Source: Fragum whitleyi (lineage: Eukaryota; Mollusca; Bivalvia; Cardiida; Cardiidae). From it: a stretch of 64,000 nucleotides of DNA. The stretch covers positions 53,025,933-53,089,932 of the forward strand of contig OX411544.1 of the NCBI GenBank assembly GCA_948146395.1, written 5' to 3'. Shown piece after piece: positions 56,902-64,000 of this stretch. Positions within the stretch are counted from its first letter, which is position 1, and the number at the start of each line of letters is the position of its first letter. The position numbers and the translations under genes were made by a program. Below the pieces are notes generated by a model that made no database searches, had not been told where the DNA came from, and worked only from the letters and a program-made list of their open reading frames with translations.

Positions 56902-58120
56902 GCAACTTAAAATGTGTTTGCAGCAGAAAATTCATTTGCTGCAAACATTCTGCAAACTTTTTGAATAAACAAGAGCACCGCCTACGGGTGCCTACGCTCG
57001 GCTGTTGAGTGCTGGATAGTGGGAACAAAACTAAGTGGAAAAAGGGGCATAATTTGCACAAAATGCATCTAGAGTTATCCCCCTTGATAGAATAGGTTGA
57101 TCTTTTGATGGTGAACATGTGTGCCAAGTTTCAAGTGAATGCCTTCAGTAGAACCAGAGATATAACAAAAATGTCAAAGTTTTCGCAAGACGACGACACG
57201 GAGGCTATAGCGATACCTTGGGTTTTCTCCGAAAACAGCTGAGCTAAAAAATGTGTTTCTGCAAACTATTTGCGAACAGGAAGTTTGTGATAACACATGT
57301 TTTTAGCAACTTAAAATGTGTTTGCAGCAGAAAATTCATTTGCTGCAAACATTCTGCAAACTTTTTGAATAAACAAGAGCACCGCCTACGGGTGCCTACG
57401 CTCGGCTGTTGAGTGCTGGATAGTGGGAACAAAACTAAGTGGAAAAAGGGGCATGATTTGCACAAAATGCATCTAGAGTTATCCCCCTTGATAGTATAGG
57501 TTGATCTTTTGATGGTGAACATGTGTGTCAAGTTTCAAGTGAATGCCTTCAGTAGAACCAGAGATATAACAAAAATGTCAAAGATTTCGCAAGACGACGA
57601 CACCGAGGCTATAGCGATACCTTGGGTTTTCTCCGAAAACAGCCGAGCTAAAAAATGTGTTTCTGCAAACTATTTGCAAACAGGAAGTTTGTGATAACAC
57701 ATGTTTTTAGCAACTTAAAATGTGTTTGCAGCAGAAAATTCATTTGTTGCAAACATTCTGCAAACTTTTTGAATAAACAAGAGCACCGCCTACGGGTGCC
57801 TACGCTTGGCTGTTGAGTGCTGGATAGTGGGAAAAAATCTAGGTGGAAAAAGGGGCATAATTTGCACAAAATGCATCTAGAGTTATCCCCCTTGATAGTA
57901 TAGGTTGATCTTTTGATGGTGAACATGTATGCCAAGTTTCAAGTGAATGCCTTCAGTAGAACCAGAGATATAACAAAAATGTCAAAGTTTTCGCAAGACG
58001 ACGACACCGAGGCTATAGCGATACCTTGGGTTTTCTCCGAAAACAGCCGAGCTAAAAAATGTGTTTCTGCAAACTATTTGCAAACAGGAAGTTTGTGATA
58101 ACACATGTTTTTATTTGTTA
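56902..58120 (+). repeat. 404-bp tandem triplication carrying an E-type HINE in each unit
   Basis: Anchors GCAACTTAAAATGTGTTTGC at 56902, 57306 and 57710 (period 404 exactly). Each unit has about 60 bp of flank, then AACAAGAGCACCGCCTACGG through AAACAGC(T/C)GAGCTAAAAAA. Then comes flank with GCAAACAGGAAGTTTGTGAT. Because the flank repeats too, this is tandem duplication and not three insertions. The 95-100-codon minus frames, one per unit, are near-identical because of this. Confidence 0.85.
56968..57246 (+). mobile_element. E-type HINE-like element (first unit)
   Basis: ACAAGAGCACCGCCTACGGG then CTCGGCTG at the start; CAGCTGAGCTAAAAAA at the end. The 5' CTCGGCTG is the inverse of the CAGCCGAG end in units 2 and 3. 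In unit 1 the end is CAGCTGAG. Confidence 0.7.
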
Positions 58121-58516
58121 GATCATGCACTTAGCAGAAAGTTCGCAAGAAGATGAACTTTGAAAAAAAATCTTTAAGTTTAATTCCAACTGTAAACAGC
58201 TATAATTATCTAAACCCTTCCCATGCTTATCAAAGTATTTCCTGCTGTAGGCCTACACAAGGCTTTAGCAGACAGTATAGACTAAGATCAACCTGAATGT
58301 ATGTGCATTCTGATCTAAGTAAGAACAGTTTGCAGAATTATAAGTTTACTAAATAAAGCTCAACATGCCTACCACAAAGCCCAAGGAGATCTTTGGCCCA
58401 GTGGTTTTGTAAACTGATAATTTCAATGATCCTAGTCCCTTCCCCTCTTCCGTTATATTTAGCTACGGATTCATTCAACATTTTGCCCTAGAGCCAGTGT
58501 ATGAACGCATCACAAC

Positions 58517-58692
58517 CCAAGATTATAGAAATTCTTCTTCTCAACTTCAATACAAAATTAAAGCTTTAATCTCGTCATACTACTATAAAAAATGAATGAA
58601 TGCAAAAGATGATACTAATAAGTTGTTAAGAATAACTTCTTAATATAATCTTTATGATCATACATTTATATATCAATATAATCATAAATTTG
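58517..58692. mobile_element. I-family MITE, left part
   Basis: CCAAGATTATAGAAATTCTTC, then AAGCTTTAATCTCGTC. It is cut off at the E-type start near 58693. Confidence 0.45.
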
Positions 58693-58903
58693 AAACAAGA
58701 GCACCGCCTGCAGGTGCAATTTGATTGATTGAAAAGAGTTTAACACCGCTTTCAACATGTTTTCAGTTATATTGTGGCGGCTGGAGAACCTAACAATGGA
58801 TTCCTGGTATTTCTCTCACCACTACAACCATCACATCCTTTCCTAGCCTCCAGCTGCTATCTCATATAGGTCTACGATTATCAACAAACAGCAGAGCTAA
58901 AAA
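58693..58903 (+). mobile_element. E-type HINE remnant hosting a SINE
   Basis: GAAACAAGAGCACCGCCTGC at left and AACAGCAGAGCTAAAAAAAA at right enclose the headless SINE at 58715-58885. Confidence 0.5.
58715..58885 (-). mobile_element. SINE body, lacking the tRNA-like head
   Basis: TTTTCAGTTATATTGTGGCG, CCTAACAATGGATTCCTGGT and CACATCCTTTCCTAGCCTCC match the SINE at 51626-51903. The tRNA-like 5' part is missing, as in 5' truncation. Confidence 0.7.
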
Positions 58904-58934
58904 AAATTCCAGTTTTATAATCTTGAGCCATGAA

Positions 58935-59705
58935 TGCATTTGGAACATCACTGCCATTTCCAGGAACTGCAACGTCAGATGTATGTAAGGTGGATGGGTA
59001 TGTACCAAAATCATGCATTTTGTTAGGCAGAAACAGTGTAAGAACAAGATGTGTTTGTGAAACACGAATGCCCCTGTAACGGCATTTTTTTTCAAATTTT
59101 AACCTTGACCGATGACCTTGTCACATGACCTTGACTTTGGTACCAGCGGATGCGGATCATTGAGATCTATCATCATGCCAAATATTAGCTTTGTATCTTG
59201 AATAGGCTTGAAGATATTGGTAAGGTTAAGTTTTCGGACAGACGGACATGAGCAAAACAATATGCCCCCGATCTCTCGATATGGGGGCATGAAAACTAGC
59301 ACTGTAGATTTATATCTTTCAGTAAACAACGGCTGAAAAATCTTAATTTTTGAGAATGACGAATCTCTCTCAAAAATTAAGTTTTTCAGTCGATATTTAA
59401 GAATCTTAAGATATTTATATTAGGATACGATGGTTTCACGTCAGTAACTTAACCTATAGACCTGCAATTTCAAGTGAGTGTTCAAAGATCAATTTTACAT
59501 TGAAAATGATAGGAGATAACGGTTTCTCAGACCTCACTCTTTATTGTGGAACTATAGTAGCGTTGGTGACGTTGAATGTTTTCACTCAAAGTTTCGAGGG
59601 CTAAAGCCTTTTTAACTGACGTCATCAAGTTTTCCCCGTAATTTTTAAAAATAGTCTATGTACATCCAAGGTTGATAATGAGATTGGCCGAGTGGTGTTC
59701 CGAAT
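58935..59705 (+). repeat. Duplicated segment P, copy 2, with D-type insertion
   Basis: Same order as 56110-56585. The D element at 59042-59293 interrupts it, and about 100 bp near 59.46-59.56 kb is extra. Confidence 0.6.
59042..59293 (+). mobile_element. D-type HINE-like element, intact reference copy
   Basis: ACAAGATGTGTTTGTGAAAC then GAATGCCCCTG; TGACCTTG body; GACAGACGGAC tract; end CGATCTCTCGATATGGGGGCAT. Comparison with segment P copy 1 gives the empty site (run of A). Confidence 0.75.
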
Positions 59706-59858
59706 GGCCATGAATGATGACTTGTGTGATGATAGAGTTCTTCAGGGTTTGGCACTAACAGTGACCTTGGATCCCTAATATCCCAAAATATTAGGAAAGA
59801 TCCCATTAGCTCAGGCAAGGGTTTCTTCAGGATCCTTCTATATTTATAGAATTATTAA

Positions 59859-60095
59859 CCCTTGTCATGCTGAATAAATTTTGGCTAAAATTATCATCAA
59901 AATCAAAGGGCAAAAAGCACTGAAAGTACCAACTGTAGGTCAATTTTTATTTGAAAAACTAAATCTATTGACAATTCTGGTTTGAAAGTGAGAAACAGGT
60001 GGTGTAGACTAACATCAGACTGCACATATGTGCAGGCTATGTTGGTCTTTAGCTCCTGCCAAAGCAGGAATACTTTGGGTTCAGCATGACAAGGG
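59859..60095. mobile_element. 237-bp piggyBac-like MITE, H family copy 2
   Basis: TTAA at 59855-59858 and 60096-60099; TIRs CCCTTGTCATGCTGAA / TTCAGCATGACAAGGG as at 48525-48762. Confidence 0.8.
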
Positions 60096-60364
60096 TTAAG
60101 ACATTTCTCTCCGGATTCACCATTTTCAATCCAAGCTTCCTTAACTCCACTTTGTTCCTTACAAATGTAAGGAACAAATTAAGTGGATCTATAGAACCTT
60201 AGCTTGGAAAATATTAGGTTGCATGATTAACCTACACTTTTTCTTGCTATTAAACTTTAAAATGCAAACTGTAATGAAGGAATAGACCACTGCTCTTCCC
60301 TTTATACTTAGCTTCCACTCAGTTTAAATATAACTTCTACCGCTTGCATCAGGTAAGATAAAGA

Positions 60365-60437
60365 TGGATCAGCATGAAACAGTTTTAACTCCCAATATTC
60401 TTATAGGCAGTTACAACTATTTGGCGCTGAGCCGTCA
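60365..60437. mobile_element. Palindromic MITE, G family copy 6
   Basis: TGGATCAGCATGAAACAGTT.. and its diverged inverse with GGCAGTTACAACTATTTGGC. Confidence 0.6.
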
Positions 60438-61118
60438 AAAATTACCGCCCTTTGGCCTAGGAGTTAGTGCATTACAACCAATAAAATCAATATTACTTGT
60501 CTGTGTGGGTTTTAGCCAGACCGACGTTTTTATTTTCGGGCTATGCTCAATTGTGGACTTTCTGTACATAAGACGCACAAAACTACAATAACAAAAAGAT
60601 GCATTTAATATTAGCAACACTTGACAAACATATGGCTTAACAAATATGAATTTGGAAATGTATATCCTAATGAATTGATGAAATAAAATAACATACTTAT
60701 ACATGTACTTGTATTTACAAAATTAGAAAGTTAATTGGAACTTCAACTTTAACTTTAATTCATATCCAACAAAACACTTGTGTTCTACAATACACATTTT
60801 CAAAAATTAGCGCTGGCTTAAAAACCAGAGATAAAAAACCTTTTAAGGCAAAAATTCTCTGGAAAACCCTGCGCATTCATCCCAATTTAACTTGAACTTC
60901 CCTTCAGACTCCTTATGTTTGAGGTTATCCAATAGTGTTCTTTAACCAACTATCATCACTTTAGTGTAGTCAATTTAACCATCACTTGGTTCTATGATTA
61001 GCTTGCTAAATTATCAGCTTATCCAGCTTAACTTTTCATATTGGTTTCTCACAAATTACATTATTTTTTGACAAAACATTTACCAGAAAAACAAAGTTAA
61101 AATATCAAGACAAAAAAA
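60438..61118. other. AT-rich DNA, nothing recognised
   Basis: Overlapping frames at 60364-60704 on both strands have no domain content. Confidence 0.4.
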
Positions 61119-61402
61119 ACTAGAAAGTCATGGATGGCTTGAGTCGCTCCACAGGCCTGAAATAAAGGGTCACTTGAGTATCATTCCAGTGAAATTTGGT
61201 TGATACCCACCAATTACAATCTAAGAAATGATTTTCAAAGTTTCCACTATATAACATAGAAAAATGACCTCTGCCCAATTTTTGAGCCGATCAAGAATTT
61301 TTTGCAGACTGATAAAGGGTCACTAAAAAATCATTCAACCAGTAGTTTCTGAGAAGATTTTTAAAGAAAAAGTTTACGACCAGACACACGGACAGACACA
61401 AC
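61119..61402 (+). mobile_element. B-type HINE-like element, internally deleted
   Basis: ACTAGAAAGTCATGGATGGC start and CGCTCCACAGGCCTGAAAT, one unit, GACCAGACACACGGACAGAC tract; terminal hairpin missing. Confidence 0.65.
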
Positions 61403-61811
61403 GCAATTCTGCATAAAACAATTGTTTTAACCATAATTTGACAATTTAATGTTGAAGTACAAAAGATATATATATTTATTCTATATCAATGCTTAGAGCA
61501 AAATAGCTTTAACTGCCTATACAACAACATCAAGAATTTTGAATAACATCCAGGATATAACAGATATTGTGCAGGAACATAAGCAGTAAAATAGGCCATA
61601 CAACACATTCCAGTTGTACACAAAGCTTTGGCAGACAGGTTAGACTAAGATCAGCTTGCACAGATGTGCAGCCTTCACTCATTAAAATGTCACAAAAATT
61701 GACAACTTGTTTGAAACAAAATTTAAATTCAGCAGGCAAAGGGACAACTAAATGAGTGATTTTCATCATTATGATAATGGGGCTTTAATCAAATACGCTG
61801 GTTATCAATGG

Positions 61812-62033
61812 GAGCTGCTGTATGCAGGTGACCTGAGGATCAGTACAAAGCCCATGGAGGGACTCAGAAAACTTAGACGTGGAAAGCAGCGATGGACATA
61901 ATTAAGGGGCTTGTGGGTGAACATGGGGAAGACAAAGATCAGTTTGCAAATTGCAAAGTGGAGCAAGCTACTTTCTCTGCTCACAAATCATGAATCTGCC
62001 ACTTCAGCCCTACTGTCAGGTATATTAAACCTT
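61812..62033 (+). pseudogene. Degenerate reverse-transcriptase fragment (LINE-like)
   Basis: One continuous frame reads ELLYAGDLRISTKPMEGLRK, then a TAA stop after GKQRWT, then RGLWVNMGKTKIS. LINE-type reverse transcriptases have LLYADDL, an ELx-KLx-W region and GLxVNxxKTKVM in this order and spacing. The catalytic YADD is YAGD here, and a stop lies in frame, so it is dead. No other part of the element was found. Confidence 0.7.
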
Positions 62034-62380
62034 TGAGGGAAGGGTTGTTTTATATGCTGTTTAGACCTGGCCCACAACAGCTGGGGCAGAGGGGGAGGGA
62101 GGGGTGAAAGTGTAATAATGAAAAAGTTACAATTACAATAACCACATCTGTTCATAAGTACCTCCATCTAGATCAGAAAATATTTATAAATAGTGCCAAG
62201 AAGAGTATCTGTTCTAGGCACTAGAAATTAATCTGTAATCACCTATTCATAAATAGGATTTAATCAATATTAGAGCATTCCTTAAATCTAACTTATATAC
62301 TTCGTATATTTCATTTTATGATATACATTACATTCTTTATTTCATGATTTTTATATCTTATTAATTGCATTATTAATATT
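62034..62380. other. AT-rich DNA, nothing recognised
   Basis: A GGGGCAGAGGGGGAGGGAGG tract lies near 62.08-62.1 kb; nothing else. Confidence 0.4.
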
Positions 62381-62384
62381 TTAA

Positions 62385-62560
62385 ATAACATGTTAGAATA
62401 TATTAAAATGAAATCATAATACCTAATTTTACTTTATTTATCCCTTAAGTTTAGTTATGATTTTTTAAGAACATGTTAGAATATATTTAATGAAATCATA
62501 ATACCTAATTTTAATTTAGTTATCCCTTAAGTTTAATCATGATTTATAATTATATTTTAT
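62385..62560 (+). repeat. 88-bp tandem duplication, AT-rich
   Basis: ACATGTTAGAATATATTAAA..CCTTAAGTTTAGTTATGATTT occurs twice in a row with few differences. Confidence 0.65.
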
Positions 62561-62889
62561 CTAGTTTAGATTTAAATCATTTTATTCAAATTTAGATATT
62601 GTTACTTTAGCTTTGATATTATTATTTAGATTTTATTAAAGATTTCATACTTTCAAAACTTTGGCATAAGGTTATCTTTATTTTCTGTATTTACAGCAAA
62701 ACATTTTCCAAAGTAGCTTTGCTACTTATGAACTGATGCAGTGGTTAAAAAAAAAAGATGTACTAAAGGTTGAAAGAAGGTCTTGATGTGACTGCCATAT
62801 CAGATGAAGTGCATTGTGAGTGTTGAGGCAATTATTGGACAATAGGGCTCCCTTTATACCAAATCATTTTTAAGATGTCTTCATAAGGG

Positions 62890-63035
62890 TACTCCTAAAG
62901 TTTAATAAGGAGACTAAAGCTTATAAAGGGGACTTCTAAAGTTTAATAAGGAGACTTCTAAAGTTTAATAAGGGGGCTCCTAAAGGTTATTAAGCAGATT
63001 TCTAAAGTCAAATAAGGAGATTTCCAAAGTTTCAG
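62890..63035 (+). repeat. Short tandem repeat, about 23-25 bp, six copies
   Basis: Variants of GACTTCTAAAGTTTAATAAG-GAGA recur, diverging at the edges. Repeats are imperfect and adjacent, without unique spacers. Confidence 0.7.
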
Positions 63036-63224
63036 GAAAACCAGTAGAAGAGAACCAAAGAACTATCAATTGGACATTATTATTCAAAAGAATTGTAGAC
63101 CAAACACCTTACAATATGCAGGGTAGAGGATAAACCATGAAAAGCACAAATAGTTAATCGTTATCCTGATGAATTAAAATTTTGTTTCAAATATATACAC
63201 CTCATTTTACATAATTCCAGAATT

Positions 63225-63330
63225 ATTTAAGATCAGACAGCAAATTTGTGCAGGCTGATCTTGGTCTATACTTATCTGCATTAGCTTTGTGTACATCAAG
63301 AATATGCTGTGAACAGAATGACAAGGCTTA
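63225..63330. repeat. H-family-like fragment
   Basis: GATCAGACAGCAAATTTGTG-CAGGCTGATCTTGG and GAACAGAATGACAAGGCTTAA are diverged H interior and right end. Confidence 0.45.
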
Positions 63331-63443
63331 AATACGACTATGACAACAACTCTCAAAAGAAAAAAAATCCTTACAAAAATTAGAACATTTTCAATAAAGA
63401 CTTGACCAAAACTATTGCAAGTTCTATGTAAATATAAATATTT

Positions 63444-63519
63444 TGATGGCCAAGTGCAAAACAGTTTTAACTGCCTATTAGCATATAGGCAGTTACACTT
63501 GTTGTGCGCTAAGCCATTT
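63444..63519. mobile_element. Palindromic MITE, G family copy 7
   Basis: GATGGCCAAGTGCAAAACAG.. with inverse CTAAGCCAT; centre CTGCCTATTAGCATATAGGC. Confidence 0.65.
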
Positions 63520-63799
63520 GAACAATTTTATAAGTGGAAACACTAAAAAAAATATGGTTTATAATTGAATCTTATGTTGTTCGAACCCATTAGAATTGTC
63601 TCATCGAGATTATTCAAATTTGTTTGCACATCATAGGATTCAGTATGACTAACGCAACAATCAATACAAATATGCTACCAAAATGACCTGTCTTATTTAT
63701 CATCAAATTTTGTATTCAGTGATTAAAATAGAATTGCTACATTATATCCACTTAATTGGCTAAAAATATAACTATAAATGGCGATTCTGGCAAGTTTTA

Positions 63800-64000
63800 C
63801 AATGATTGTCCATAGAATCTTACAGCAAATCTGCACAGAGAAATGATTGTCTATACACTCTCACAGCAAGGATGAAGGGATGAGGGATTGTCCATAGCTT
63901 CTTACAGCAAGTCTGAATGAATGAAAGTTGTCCATAGATTCTTACAGGAAGTCTCAGCCTCACTCAGAATAGAGTACCAATTGTCCATAGACTCTTACAG
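63800..64000 (+). repeat. Tandem repeat running off the window end
   Basis: TTGTCCATAGATTCTTACAG recurs at about 63807, 63848 (variant), 63888, 63928 and 63980, spaced 40-52 bp. The final copy ends at the window edge, so the array is longer. Confidence 0.7.

Noticed and set aside
56825..57935. Three near-identical minus-strand frames of 95-100 codons, as a gene family
   Set aside because: They are the same frame in three copies of a 404-bp tandem repeat containing a mobile element.
62890..63035. CRISPR-like array
   Set aside because: Repeats are imperfect, adjacent and without unique spacers, in a eukaryotic genome.

Overview
The window reads as a eukaryotic, AT-rich, intron- and repeat-dominated stretch from a bivalve mollusc, probably a heterodont clam. 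The main support is several kinds of pearl/HINE-like mobile elements: quasi-tandem bodies of about 165-175 bp, a GACG/GACA microsatellite, and a terminal hairpin ending GAGCTAA or GGGGGCAT. These are typical of bivalve genomes, and the host exons are animal-like. There are no bacterial features. Most short open frames are chance products of repeats.

Host genes. Four exons on the minus strand (27509-27607, 25518-25577, 22536-22651, 19093-19219) splice in frame and encode the C-terminal part of a Pellino-family E3 ubiquitin ligase, from the LIDLCGA segment to the CPFC motif and stop. The exon expected to carry the first half of the RING-like domain is not visible. At 45002-45095 (minus) lies a first coding exon strongly resembling the amphipathic N-terminus of TRIP11/GMAP-210, with a compact promoter. 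Its downstream exons are not seen. A very small possible first exon with a full CRE site lies at 47674-47751.

The most unusual object is a 7.8-kb DNA element at 36906-44702, inserted about 300 bp downstream of the TRIP11-like exon. It has roughly 61-bp terminal inverted repeats and a perfect 9-bp target duplication (ctatagcaa). Its arms carry about 24 copies of a TGAAACGCA-type motif: mostly direct in the left arm, arranged as inverted pairs in about 280-440-bp units in the right arm. No transposase is recognisable. Inside is an intact, intronless 179-codon gene of the Tpt1/KptA RNA 2'-phosphotransferase family (38232-38771, minus). Twenty bases after its stop codon is a 16-nt hairpin that fits the replication-dependent histone mRNA 3' stem-loop consensus, followed by a purine-rich tract. 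A divergent PHD-finger exon with a good splice donor (40341-40546, plus) is also inside. This looks like a gene-carrying, Pack-MULE-like or otherwise undescribed DNA transposon.

Repeat landscape by region. 0-19 kb: a HINE cluster, a 2.6-kb TIR element (2404-5041) splitting an older HINE, MITEs, and an X-box cluster. 15-24 kb: three Tc1/mariner (Tigger-like) elements with TA duplications, B-type HINEs and a 221-bp TTAA MITE. 24-34 kb: a dense HINE array including a nested insertion. 34-36.5 kb: a 1.4-kb TIR element. 42.5-44.7 kb: right arm of the large element. 48-64 kb: TTAA MITEs, palindromic MITEs, a tRNA-derived SINE with a 13-bp target duplication, a 404-bp tandem triplication that includes a HINE, a duplicated 0.5-kb segment, and a degenerate reverse-transcriptase fragment. 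Several families can be dated relative to each other from nested insertions and reconstructed empty sites.
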